In this document: piece after piece, positions 54,203-62,185 of the stretch
Layout: every line of letters begins with the position of its first letter
Position numbering within the stretch: position 1 is the stretch's first letter
NCBI RefSeq assembly: GCF_944390595.1
Contig: NZ_CALXRN010000220.1
Coordinates: 1-64,000 of the forward strand
Source of the DNA: an uncultured Brachyspira sp.
GTDB taxonomy: Bacteria; Spirochaetota; Brachyspiria; Brachyspirales; Brachyspiraceae
Direction of reading: 5' to 3'
DNA length: 64,000 bases
Notes under the pieces: model-generated
The model's database searches: none
What the model was told of the DNA's origin: nothing
What the model saw: the letters and a program-made list of their open reading frames with translations, nothing else
Made by a program: the position numbers and the translations under genes

Positions 54203-55705
54203 ATGAGTCATCATCATCACAGAGGACAGTGGGGTACAAGGGCAGGTTTTATATTAGCTGCTATTGGTTCTGCTGTTGGTTTAGGTAATATATGGCGTTT
54301 CCCGTATATGGTAGCATCTAATGGTGGCGGAGCTTTCATGATAGTGTTTCTTCTAGCTATGCTTACAGCTGGAATACCTATAATGATATTAGAATTCTCT
54401 ATAGGTCATAAAACACATAAAAGTGCTCCAGGTGCTTTAAAGGCTTTAAATCCTTCTTGGGAATGGTTAGGCTGGCTGCAGGTATTTACATGTTTTGCAA
54501 TAGTTATTTACTATTCTGTTATTATTGCTTGGTCATTATCTTACGGATTATTTTCTATTCAAGGTTTGAAATGGGGAACTGATACTGCTGGATTTTTTAC
54601 TAATGAATATTTGAAACTTCAATCCGGCTTTTCACTTAGTAATTTTAATTTTGGAGTAGCTATACCATTAATTATAGTATGGATCATTATATTAATTTCA
54701 GTTATCGGCGGTGTTAAGGATGGTATAGAAAAAGCTAATAAAATATTTATGCCTTTATTGGCTGTATTGGTGGTAATTATTCTTGTAAGAGGTATTAGTT
54801 TGCCTGGTGCTTTAGCTGGTCTTGATTATATGTTTAAACCGGATTTTTCTAAACTTACTAATCCTAAAATTTGGATAGATGCTTATGCTCAGGTATTTTA
54901 CAGTATGTCTGTAGCTTTTGGTATAATGATAACTTATTCAAGCTATTTGCCTGATGATTCTGATATAGCAAACAATGCATTTATGACAGGTTTTGCTGAT
55001 ACAAGCTTCAGTTTATTTGCCGGTATAACAGTATTTAGTATAATAGGATATATGGCACATTCACAAGGAAAAGAAGTAGCTGAAGTAGCTGGAAGCGGCG
55101 GTATAGGTTTAGCATTTATGGTATTCCCAGAAGCTATTAATTCTTTACCTGGTTTAAATGGCTTGTTCGGACTTGTATTCTTCTTGGTACTTGCATTTGC
55201 CGGACTTACTTCTGCTATATCTCTTGCTGAAGTTGTTATATCTTCATTTATAGATAAATTCCACTTCAATAGAAAGAAAGTAAGTATAATCATAATAATA
55301 ATTCAAGGTGCTATATCTATGGTATATGCTACAGGAAGCGGACTTTCAATACTTGATATAGTTGACGCCTTTATAAATAACTACAATATTGTAGTAAGCG
55401 GTTTAATAGAGATTATATTAATAGCTTGGGTATATAAACTTGGTTCATTTAAAGAAAGTATCAACACTGTAAGTGAATTTAAAGTTGGTATATGGTGGGA
55501 TTTCTGCTTAAAATTCTTAACACCAATATTTTTAGCTGTGATGCTATCATTGAAATTAATAAATGATTTCAAAACACCTTATGGTAATTATCCTACTTGG
55601 GCTTTAGTAGCTTTAGGATGGTCAATGCCTGTTATTGCGTTTATAGTTGGAATATTACTAGCTAAGTTTAAAGACAGACAGCCTAATATACCGCAAAGTA
55701 AATAA
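54203..55705 (+). CDS. Neurotransmitter:sodium symporter (NSS), methionine/alanine-importer type
   Basis: This 500-residue inner-membrane transporter of the LeuT fold has about 12 helices. The sodium and substrate site of helix 1 is exact, GSAVGLGNIWRFPYMVASNG, and helices 3, 6 and 8 show AIVIYYSVIIAWSLSY, AFGIMITYSSYLP and AFAGLTSAISLAEVVISSF. It imports an amino acid with sodium. The N-terminus MSHHHHRGQWGTRAGF carries a natural four-His run. GGAGAGAGG precedes the ATG. A 31-residue membrane protein follows 27 bp later, the arrangement of MetP/MetS, so methionine or alanine is a likely cargo. Confidence 0.93.
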   Translation: MSHHHHRGQWGTRAGFILAAIGSAVGLGNIWRFPYMVASNGGGAFMIVFLLAMLTAGIPIMILEFSIGHKTHKSAPGALKALNPSWEWLGWLQVFTCFAIVIYYSVIIAWSLSYGLFSIQGLKWGTDTAGFFTNEYLKLQSGFSLSNFNFGVAIPLIIVWIIILISVIGGVKDGIEKANKIFMPLLAVLVVIILVRGISLPGALAGLDYMFKPDFSKLTNPKIWIDAYAQVFYSMSVAFGIMITYSSYLPDDSDIANNAFMTGFADTSFSLFAGITVFSIIGYMAHSQGKEVAEVAGSGGIGLAFMVFPEAINSLPGLNGLFGLVFFLVLAFAGLTSAISLAEVVISSFIDKFHFNRKKVSIIIIIIQGAISMVYATGSGLSILDIVDAFINNYNIVVSGLIEIILIAWVYKLGSFKESINTVSEFKVGIWWDFCLKFLTPIFLAVMLSLKLINDFKTPYGNYPTWALVALGWSMPVIAFIVGILLAKFKDRQPNIPQSK

Positions 55706-55732
55706 TATTATTAAACATAAAGGAGATAAATT

Positions 55733-55828
55733 ATGGGATTTGATTCTGCTATATTTATGGTACTTAGTTTATTAGCTATATGGGGAGGTTTTGCTTTTTT
55801 TCTCAGTATAGCTCTTAGAAAAATGTAA
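55733..55828 (+). CDS. MetS-like small subunit of the NSS importer (31 aa)
   Basis: This tiny membrane protein reads MGFDSAIFMVLSLLAIWGGF then AFFLSIALRKM: one hydrophobic helix with the WGG motif and a short basic end. That is the pattern of the methionine/alanine-import small subunit (MetS) encoded after MetP-type symporters. AAGGAG sits seven bases before the ATG. It ends just before the terminator shared with the symporter gene. It is short enough to be missed by most gene callers. Confidence 0.85.
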   Translation: MGFDSAIFMVLSLLAIWGGFAFFLSIALRKM

Positions 55829-55850
55829 TTAAGAATAATATTTTGTATAT

Positions 55851-55890
55851 AAAATTGGTATAAACTTTTATAAAGTTTATACCAATTTTT
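55851..55890. terminator. Terminator of the symporter operon
   Basis: A perfect 18-bp stem (55851-55868 with 55872-55889, arm AAAATTGGTATAAACTTT) with a three-base loop and a following T run. Confidence 0.9.
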
Positions 55891-55894
55891 GTAC

Positions 55895-55922
55895 TTGATT
55901 TTTTGGTTTGTTGATATATAAT
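55895..55922 (+). promoter_or_regulatory. Promoter of the CarD gene
   Basis: TTGATT (55895-55900), a 16-base spacer and TATAAT (55917-55922), about 64 bp before the ATG. Confidence 0.6.
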
Positions 55923-55985
55923 GTATGGAGGTATATTATTATATTTTTTTAGAATAAAGAATTTGACTTAATTTTAAAGGCTATT

Positions 55986-56561
55986 ATGTATAAAATAAAT
56001 ACTTATGTGGTATATCCTATGTATGGAATATGTAAAGTTATAGGTATATCTGATAATAAAGTAAATTCAAACTTAGTAGAATGTTATGTTTTAGAATGCG
56101 AAGGAGAAAATATAACATTAAAAGTACCTATAAATAGAGTCAAAGAATATCGTATAAGAAAGATAATATCAAAGGCTGAAGCTGAAAATCTTTTAAACGT
56201 TTTGCAGACAAAAATACATGATATAGAAAATAATTGGAAAATAAGATATCAGGAAAATGAAGAGAAGCTTAGAAGCGGAGATATTAAAGATACGATAGAA
56301 GTTGCTAGAAGTTTATTCACAAGAAATAAATTAAAAGAGCTGTCTGCTAGTGAAAAACGTTTATATGAAAAAGCTTATATGTTTATTGTTAATGAAATTA
56401 GTATAGCACTTAAAAAAGATAAAGATGAAATTGAAGATATAGTATCTAATGCTTTAGAAAAATCTGCTAAAAAATTTAAAACTAAACCTTTAGAAAAGGA
56501 AAAGATAGTTAAAGAAAACACTAAAACTAAGAAGAAAAAAAAGGATACTGAAGAAGAATAA
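55986..56561 (+). CDS. CarD-family RNA polymerase-binding transcription regulator
   Basis: This 191-residue protein has an N-terminal RNA-polymerase-interaction (Tudor-like) domain: VVYPMYGICKVIGISDN and ECYVLECEGENITLKVPINR. A helical DNA-contacting domain follows (AENLLNVLQTKIHDIENNWKIRYQE ... LSASEKRLYEKAYMFIVNEIS). A Lys/Thr-rich tail of about 25 residues ends the protein. CarD stabilises open promoter complexes. CarD proteins are frequent in spirochaetes. AAAGG precedes the ATG weakly. The PIN/TRAM gene follows after 75 bp, an arrangement also seen elsewhere. Confidence 0.92.
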   Translation: MYKINTYVVYPMYGICKVIGISDNKVNSNLVECYVLECEGENITLKVPINRVKEYRIRKIISKAEAENLLNVLQTKIHDIENNWKIRYQENEEKLRSGDIKDTIEVARSLFTRNKLKELSASEKRLYEKAYMFIVNEISIALKKDKDEIEDIVSNALEKSAKKFKTKPLEKEKIVKENTKTKKKKKDTEEE

Positions 56562-56636
56562 TTTTTGTATTTATCTTAATTAATTTATTCCATTAAAAAA
56601 TAATATATATCATAATATATAAATTAGGGGAAAATT

Positions 56637-57647
56637 ATGTGGAGAATAGCGTACTTTGCAGTATCTTTTTTAATTGCTTTAATAGATTACTTTCAATTTA
56701 AATCTTTTAATTATAGAACTTTATTAATATTTTTAGTTAGTTCTATTTTAGTATTTTTATTTGAATTCTTATTTATTAGAAAAAAATCGTCTAAAACAGC
56801 ATTAGCTTTTTTTATATCATTTTTTGTAACTATAGTAACAGTAATATTAACTTTAACAGCTATCGATATAATAGGAATATCATTATCATTAAATGAAAAA
56901 CTTATTATTCTTTTTATAGAGGGTTATTTAACATTTGGTATTATTTCGGCATTTATACCTAATATATCAAATATGCTTAAATTAACAAAGCCTGATAAAA
57001 CAAAAACTGCCAAAATATTAGATACATCTGTTATAGTTGATGGAAGAATATATGATATAGCTGAAAAGAAATTTTTTGACGGGCTTCTTATACTGCCTGA
57101 ATTTGTTATAAAAGAAGTTCAATTTTTAAGCGATGCAAGAGATCCTCAAAAAAGAATAAGAGGAAGAAGAGCTTTAGAAATATTAAATAAAATGAAATCT
57201 TCTAAAAATATACTGCTTTCAATAACAGATATAGATTTTCCAAATATAAAAGAAGTTGATCTAAAACTTATAGAGCTTGCTAAAAAAATGGATGCTAAAG
57301 TTATTACAAATGATTTTAACTTGATGAAGGTAGCATCTATACATGAAGTTGATATATTAAATATTAATGATTTAGCTAACTCTTTGCATGTAGTTGTTTT
57401 ACCGGGTGAAACTATAAAAATAGATCTTATAAGAGAAGGTAAAGATAAGCAGGCACTTGGATATTTGGAAGACGGTACTATGATTGTTGTTGATAATGCG
57501 AAACATTTAATAGGAAAAAACGTTGATATAGAAATAGATAATGTACTTCCTAAAGAAGCAGGAAGAGTAATATTTGCTTCGCTTGCAGGGGCTAATAAAA
57601 ACAGCAATACAGGAAATAAAAAAAGACATGATCACAGTAATAAATAA
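56637..57647 (+). CDS. PIN/TRAM-domain membrane protein (YacL-like)
   Basis: This 336-residue protein has four N-terminal membrane helices (about 3-20, 28-48, 56-78, 88-112). A cytoplasmic PIN nuclease fold follows with its acidic residues (KILDTSVIVDGRIYDIAE near 127-144, FLSDARDP, DAKVITNDFNLMKVA), then a C-terminal TRAM domain (LVREGK-like LIREGKDKQALGYLEDGTMIVV) that may bind RNA. This is the YacL layout, a probable membrane-linked ribonuclease of unproven target. AGGGG precedes the ATG. The last 16 residues are basic and Asn/Lys/His-rich. The cyclase gene starts 15 bp later. Confidence 0.93.
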   Translation: MWRIAYFAVSFLIALIDYFQFKSFNYRTLLIFLVSSILVFLFEFLFIRKKSSKTALAFFISFFVTIVTVILTLTAIDIIGISLSLNEKLIILFIEGYLTFGIISAFIPNISNMLKLTKPDKTKTAKILDTSVIVDGRIYDIAEKKFFDGLLILPEFVIKEVQFLSDARDPQKRIRGRRALEILNKMKSSKNILLSITDIDFPNIKEVDLKLIELAKKMDAKVITNDFNLMKVASIHEVDILNINDLANSLHVVVLPGETIKIDLIREGKDKQALGYLEDGTMIVVDNAKHLIGKNVDIEIDNVLPKEAGRVIFASLAGANKNSNTGNKKRHDHSNK

Positions 57648-57662
57648 AAATAGGAGTAAATT

Positions 57663-58292
57663 ATGATAATAGACTTTTCTACTACTATATACGATAAAAT
57701 TCCATCTTATCCAGGAAATCCGGAAGTAACTGTAAAAAATACAGATTGTATAGCGGAAGCTGGATTTTATGTAACTAATATCTCAATGAGCGTACATACA
57801 GCAACTCATGTTGATACACCTTTACATTGCATAAACGGTAAACCAAGCACTGAAAATATTGATTTGACTCATTATATAGGAAAAGCATATTGTGTAGATG
57901 TTCCTACAAACAAAAAAGAAACGATTAAGTTTCCATCTGATTTTGATTTTAATAAATTAAAAGGAAATGATATCATTATTTTTAGAACTGGATGGGAAAA
58001 TAAGATGGGTACAGATGAATACTTTGATTTATGGCCTTACATAGATGAAGAATTGGCATTAAAATTGGTAGATTTAAAAATAAAAACTGTAGGACTTGAT
58101 ACTCCTTCAGTTGATTCTTTGGAAACTAACAATTTAACTCATAAAATTTTATTTTCAAATAATATATGTGTTATAGAATCATTAGTAAATTTGGATAAAG
58201 TGAAAAATAAAAGTTTTTTCTTTAGTGCAGCACCTTTAAAAATAAAAAACGGAGAAGGTTCTCCCGTTAGAGCTTATGGAATAATAGATTAA
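57663..58292 (+). CDS. Cyclase-family metal-dependent hydrolase (kynurenine formamidase-like)
   Basis: This 209-residue member of the cyclase/KynB superfamily carries the metal site SVHTATHVDTPLHC (near 41-54; His-x-x-x-His-x-Asp-x-Pro-x-His pattern), FRTGWENKMG and the GLDTPSVDSLETN motif typical of the family. Members hydrolyse arylformamides or cyclic amides. No tryptophan-degradation genes lie nearby, so the real substrate is open. AGGAG precedes the ATG, 15 bp after the PIN/TRAM gene, and a terminator follows. Confidence 0.88.
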   Translation: MIIDFSTTIYDKIPSYPGNPEVTVKNTDCIAEAGFYVTNISMSVHTATHVDTPLHCINGKPSTENIDLTHYIGKAYCVDVPTNKKETIKFPSDFDFNKLKGNDIIIFRTGWENKMGTDEYFDLWPYIDEELALKLVDLKIKTVGLDTPSVDSLETNNLTHKILFSNNICVIESLVNLDKVKNKSFFFSAAPLKIKNGEGSPVRAYGIID

Positions 58293-58311
58293 TATTTTAC
58301 TAAAACAATAA

Positions 58312-58343
58312 AAAAACCATGCCAAATATTTGACATGGTTTTT
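58312..58343. terminator. Bidirectional terminator between the cyclase and beta-barrel genes
   Basis: The arms AAAAACCATG (58312-58321) and CATGGTTTTT (58334-58343) pair perfectly, with T runs on either side for the two convergent genes. Confidence 0.85.
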
Positions 58344-58367
58344 ATTATTTTCATTAAAACAAAATTA

Positions 58368-59009
58368 TTAGAATCTTATACCTATTTGTCCGCCTATATC
58401 AAGTCCGCCGAAACTTACTTTAGGAACAGAATCTTTATACTCCATTAATGGGAAATCATAAGAAAGATAAAGACCTAAAGTAATATTATATAATAAAAGA
58501 AAATCTATGCTTGTTTTGATATATGGTATATAGAGATTATAAAATTGATTTTGAAGTTCTTTTAAATTATATGAATGTCTTTGTTCTCCTCCGCTGTTTT
58601 CTTTAGAATAACTGCTTCCGCCGAGAGGGAATTTAACACCTGCACCTACACCTATAGACATAAACAAAATATCTATTTTAGGCATAAGTCCTAAACTTAA
58701 ACTGTCAAAAGTAACATTTCCTTTATTTAAATCAGATTTAAATGCGAATACATCTCTTTGATATCCCAAATCTAATGATATTCCCAAAGATAAAATACTT
58801 AAATCAAAATAATAATTAGGCTTTAAATAAACTCCAAATTCAAATCCTGCATCCGGTTTAATTATTTCACTTTGCTTACCTTCTTCAAGATAAAAACCTA
58901 CACCAGCACCCAAAGGAACAGATAAATCAACACCCCATCCGCTCTTAGCCATAAGACTTCCGCTGATTGTTGTTATAAACAATATAGTGATTAATATAAT
59001 TTTTTTCAT
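58368..59009 (-). CDS. Outer-membrane beta-barrel protein
   Basis: This 213-residue protein has a cleavable signal peptide (MKKIILITILFITTISGSLM, then AKSG). The mature sequence is a run of amphipathic strands with Gly-rich turns: GVDLSVPLGAGVGFYL, FEFGVYLKPNYYFDLSIL, SLGISLDLGYQRD, IDILFMSIGVGAGVKFPLGG, ITLGLYLSYDFPL, and a final GGLDIGGQIGIRF ending in Phe, the usual BAM recognition end. The pattern fits an eight-strand barrel similar to spirochaetal porin-like OMPs. It is a candidate surface-exposed antigen. AGGAG precedes the ATG. Confidence 0.82.
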   Translation of the reverse strand: MKKIILITILFITTISGSLMAKSGWGVDLSVPLGAGVGFYLEEGKQSEIIKPDAGFEFGVYLKPNYYFDLSILSLGISLDLGYQRDVFAFKSDLNKGNVTFDSLSLGLMPKIDILFMSIGVGAGVKFPLGGSSYSKENSGGEQRHSYNLKELQNQFYNLYIPYIKTSIDFLLLYNITLGLYLSYDFPLMEYKDSVPKVSFGGLDIGGQIGIRF

Positions 59010-59326
59010 CTTTACTCCTGTGTTTCTTTAAACAATATTTATTTAAATATACAAAAAATTGATTTTTTAGCAAATATATTTCAAAATTTAATAACAATAA
59101 TTGATATATATAAATCAAAATTATTATTAAATAAAGTATGTAATTTCACTATTTTTTATATATAATAATCAAAATACTATCACATTATAAAAACCTAAAT
59201 TATAATTTTTTGTAAATATATAATTAATTAATTTTTTATTTAATATAATAAATTTACATAAAAAAACCTCTGCACCTTTATGAGTACAGAGGTATAAAAC
59301 TTCTTATTTTTTATTGACTTTAATTT
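59010..59326. other. Intergenic region without a gene
   Basis: This 317-bp gap is very AT-rich and lies between two minus-strand genes. It contains the terminator of the oxidoreductase operon (59261-59293) and presumably the beta-barrel gene's promoter near 59020-59150. I see no credible reading frame, RNA gene or repeat. Confidence 0.6.
59261..59293 (-). terminator. Terminator of the 2-oxoacid:ferredoxin oxidoreductase operon
   Basis: On the minus strand the arms ACCTCTG and CAGAGGT (59287-59293 and 59266-59272) pair over 7 bp. A run of T (complement of 59261-59266) follows. Confidence 0.75.
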
Positions 59327-59881
59327 TTAAGAAACCAAATTTTTCACAGCATCTCTTCCAGCATTCAAAGCTTTTTCATTACTTGGAAGAAATTCTTTCT
59401 TACGTTCTCCAAATACTTTCAAAAATGCCTGCTGAACGCTATCAAATGATACTATATTATGAAGTGTAAGCAAAGCTCCAAGCATAACCATATTGGCAGA
59501 TCTCGGATTTCCTATATCTCCTGCTATTTTATTAGCTTCAACATAAGCCACTTTTATATCATCTCTTGAAGCCTTTTTTTCTATCAAAGATGAATTTATA
59601 AGAAGTATGCCGTTAGGCAAAACATCCTTTTCAAACTTAGTTAAAGAAGGAAGATTCATTATAACAGCAGCAGAAGCATCATGCGAAATCAAAGGAGATC
59701 CAACAAGCTCATCGCTTACAACAACAGAACAATTAGCTGTACCTCCCCTCATTTCCGGTCCGTAAGAAGGACACCAAGTAACATGTTTATTTTCTATCAT
59801 TCCGGCATAAGCTATCATCTGTCCCATAGACATAACCCCCTGTCCGCCGAATCCTGCAAAAATTATTCTTTCTGTACTCAT
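59327..59881 (-). CDS. 2-oxoacid:ferredoxin oxidoreductase, gamma subunit
   Basis: This 184-residue gamma domain opens with IIFAGFGGQGVMSMGQMIAY, the nucleotide-type Gly motif of these subunits, followed by THVTWCPSYGPEMRGGTANC-like HVTWCPSYGPEMRGG and SVVVSDELVGSP. It helps form the CoA-binding part of the enzyme that decarboxylates a 2-oxoacid to an acyl-CoA, reducing ferredoxin. It is the last gene of the operon, 15 bp after the beta subunit, with AAGGAG before the ATG. Whether the substrate is 2-oxoglutarate or a branched-chain oxoacid is not settled by sequence. Confidence 0.92.
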   Translation of the reverse strand: MSTERIIFAGFGGQGVMSMGQMIAYAGMIENKHVTWCPSYGPEMRGGTANCSVVVSDELVGSPLISHDASAAVIMNLPSLTKFEKDVLPNGILLINSSLIEKKASRDDIKVAYVEANKIAGDIGNPRSANMVMLGALLTLHNIVSFDSVQQAFLKVFGERKKEFLPSNEKALNAGRDAVKNLVS

Positions 59882-59896
59882 ATAATATCTCCTTTT

Positions 59897-60631
59897 TTAA
59901 CCGTCATTTCTAAAATTACCTAGAGGATAATGAGGTATCATATATTCTCTTATCCATTTATGCGATTCTGTAGGAGCTATTCCCCAGTTGGTTGTACAGC
60001 TTGTAAGCATCTCAACTATAGAAAAACCTTTTCCTGCAATCTGATTCTCAAAAGCCTTTTTAGTTGCCATTTTAGCTTTTCTAATATTTGCAGGACTATC
60101 TAATGAAACTCTCTCAACAAAAGTAGCTCCCTCTAAAGTAGCAAGCATTTCACATACTCTTATAGGTTTTCCGGCTCTGTGAAAATCTCTTCCTGCCTGA
60201 GTAGTTGTTGTTCTCTGTCCTTCCAAAGTGGTAGGTGCCATCTGTCCGCCTGTCATACCGTAAATAGCATTATTCAAAAATATTACTGTAATATTTTCTC
60301 CTCTGGCTGCAGCATGTATTATTTCTGCAGTACCAATAGCAGCCAAATCTCCGTCTCCTTGAAGAGTAAATACAATACTATCAGGAACTGCTCTTTTAAC
60401 TCCTGTAGCAACTGCAGGTGCCCTTCCATGTGCTGCCTGCTGCATATCGCATGAAAAATATTTATAAGCAAGTACTGAACATCCGACAGAAGCTACTCCA
60501 ACTGTTCTATCCAATACATTAAGCTCTTCTAAACATTCAGCAACTATTCTTTGAGAAGTTCCATGCATACATCCTGGACAATAATGTGTTCTTATATCAG
60601 TTAATCCTTTAGATTTTTCAAATACTATCAT
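59897..60631 (-). CDS. 2-oxoacid:ferredoxin oxidoreductase, beta subunit (TPP-binding)
   Basis: This 244-residue subunit has the thiamine-pyrophosphate signature GDGDLAAIGTAEIIHAAARG ending NNAIYGMTGGQ (GDG-x27-NN type), and the N-terminal HYCPGCMHG with the Cys pair plus a later Cys (VGCSVLAY) that carry a 4Fe-4S cluster. The HGRAPAVATGVKRA segment is family-typical. Its start overlaps the alpha gene by four bases and has GGAGG upstream. Confidence 0.94.
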   Translation of the reverse strand: MIVFEKSKGLTDIRTHYCPGCMHGTSQRIVAECLEELNVLDRTVGVASVGCSVLAYKYFSCDMQQAAHGRAPAVATGVKRAVPDSIVFTLQGDGDLAAIGTAEIIHAAARGENITVIFLNNAIYGMTGGQMAPTTLEGQRTTTTQAGRDFHRAGKPIRVCEMLATLEGATFVERVSLDSPANIRKAKMATKKAFENQIAGKGFSIVEMLTSCTTNWGIAPTESHKWIREYMIPHYPLGNFRNDG

Positions 60632-61686
60632 ATAATACCTCCGGCAAAATTTCTAACATTATCTATTATTTCATGTGCAGAAGGTACTATTCCTCCAGCT
60701 TTTCCATAAAACTTAACAGGAACTTTGCATTCAGATGCAAGTCTTATATCATCAAGCATCTGTCCCATGCTCATTTCTATACTTACATACATTTTGCAAT
60801 TAGGATTATCAAATGCAGCAACTGGGAAAGGCCATAAAGTTAAAGGACGTATCATACCTACCTTTTTTCCCTCTTCTCTAAGTTTATCTACAACTCCTCT
60901 TACAACTCTAGACATAGTACCATAAGAAACAAATATGAGTTCAGCATCTTCTGTATTATATTTCTCAGCTCTAGCCTCTTTTTCTTTTATTTGAGCATAC
61001 TTTTCTTGTAAATGCACATTATGTTCATGAAGAAGTTCAGACTCTAAATAAAGAGAGTTTATTATATTATTTTTTTCTCTTCTTCCTCTTTTTCCGCATG
61101 CTGCCCAAGTTTTTTCTTCTATTTTATATTTTGGCTTATATACTATATCTACAGGCTCCATCATTTGTCCTATAAATCCGTCTGCGGCAACATAAACAGG
61201 TGTTCTATAATAATCAGCCATATCAAATGCTTCCATTATCATATCAGCAGCTTCCTGTAAATTAGCAGGTGCAAGAACAGGACAATTATAATCTCCGTCA
61301 CCGCCGCCTTTAGTCATCATAAGATAATCACTTTGAGCAGGCTGTATACTTCCAAGCCCAGGACCTCCGCGCATAACATTAAGTATAACAGCAGGTACTT
61401 CTGCACCGGCTAAATAGGATATTCCTTCCTGTTTTAATGCTATACCAGGAGAAGAAGAAGAAGTCATAGCTCTAACCCCAGCTCCTCCTGCACCATAAAC
61501 CATATTAATAGCAGCAACCTCGCTTTCTGCCTGCACAAATGACCCGCCGGATTCATACATCGCTTTGGACATAAACTCTGGTATCTCATTTTGCGGAGTA
61601 ATAGGATAACCAAAAAAACATTTACATCCAGCAGCAATAGCCGCTGTAGCCATAGCCTCATTTCCTTTCATTAATGTTCTAGCCAT
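60628..61686 (-). CDS. 2-oxoacid:ferredoxin oxidoreductase, alpha subunit (VorB/KorA type)
   Basis: This 352-residue alpha chain holds the pyrimidine-binding and transketolase-C parts. It shows LMKGNEAMATAAIAAGCKCF, YPITPQNEIPEFMS, the acidic AESEVAAINMVYGAGGAGVR and TSSSSPGIALKQEGISYLAG, then the domain with RPLTLWPFP. The size and the separate gamma, beta and delta genes match the VorB/KorA class. The stop and start are packed tightly on both sides (one- and four-base overlaps), so subunits are made in equal amounts. AGGAGG precedes the ATG. Confidence 0.94.
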   Translation of the reverse strand: MARTLMKGNEAMATAAIAAGCKCFFGYPITPQNEIPEFMSKAMYESGGSFVQAESEVAAINMVYGAGGAGVRAMTSSSSPGIALKQEGISYLAGAEVPAVILNVMRGGPGLGSIQPAQSDYLMMTKGGGDGDYNCPVLAPANLQEAADMIMEAFDMADYYRTPVYVAADGFIGQMMEPVDIVYKPKYKIEEKTWAACGKRGRREKNNIINSLYLESELLHEHNVHLQEKYAQIKEKEARAEKYNTEDAELIFVSYGTMSRVVRGVVDKLREEGKKVGMIRPLTLWPFPVAAFDNPNCKMYVSIEMSMGQMLDDIRLASECKVPVKFYGKAGGIVPSAHEIIDNVRNFAGGII

Positions 61687-61922
61687 TATTTACCCTCCTC
61701 TTTGTCCAGTCTTTCAACTTTTATACATATATCAGGACACATCATAGCACAATTAGCACAGCCTATACATTTTTCCATATCAGTAACAGCTGCTGGGTAA
61801 TATCCCCATGAATTCATATTTTCTTTATCTAAATATAATATTTTAGTTGGACAAACAGATATACAATTTGAACAGCCTTTGCACGCTTCAGAATCTATTA
61901 TAACTCGGCCTTTTCCTGCCAT
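61686..61922 (-). CDS. 2-oxoacid:ferredoxin oxidoreductase, delta subunit (2x 4Fe-4S)
   Basis: This 78-residue ferredoxin-like subunit has two CxxCxxCxxxCP sites, ACKGCSNCISVCP and KCIGCANCAMMCP, passing electrons from the TPP site to soluble ferredoxin. It is the first gene of the operon, with AAGGAGG before the ATG, and its stop overlaps the alpha start by one base. A consensus promoter lies at 61966-61993. Confidence 0.95.
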   Translation of the reverse strand: MAGKGRVIIDSEACKGCSNCISVCPTKILYLDKENMNSWGYYPAAVTDMEKCIGCANCAMMCPDICIKVERLDKEEGK

Positions 61923-61965
61923 AAAATCCTCCTTTTTATTTGGTATACAAATCTTACAATTATAA

Positions 61966-61993
61966 ATTATATTGAAAAAAATCTCTTTGTCAA
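61966..61993 (-). promoter_or_regulatory. Promoter of the oxidoreductase operon
   Basis: On the minus strand TTGACA (61993-61988), a 16-base spacer and TATAAT (61971-61966) are followed by a leader of about 37 bases. Confidence 0.78.
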
Positions 61994-62185
61994 ATATATT
62001 TAATATTTATATTAAAAATAAAAAAGTTCAATGAATAATATTAACTATAATATTAAAACATCATAGTAATAACTGTCTAAATTTATCATATAATAATAAA
62101 ATTCATATTATATATAGTAATATTTATCATTTTTATATATAATAAAAAATAATAAATGAATGGTATTAAAAGAGAGTAATATATT

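Noticed and set aside
54203-54240. His-rich start (MSHHHH) as a vector or tag artefact
   Set aside because: The run is four His, followed by RGQWGTRAGF, a typical NSS N-terminus, and the upstream DNA is native AT-rich sequence with a normal ribosome site.
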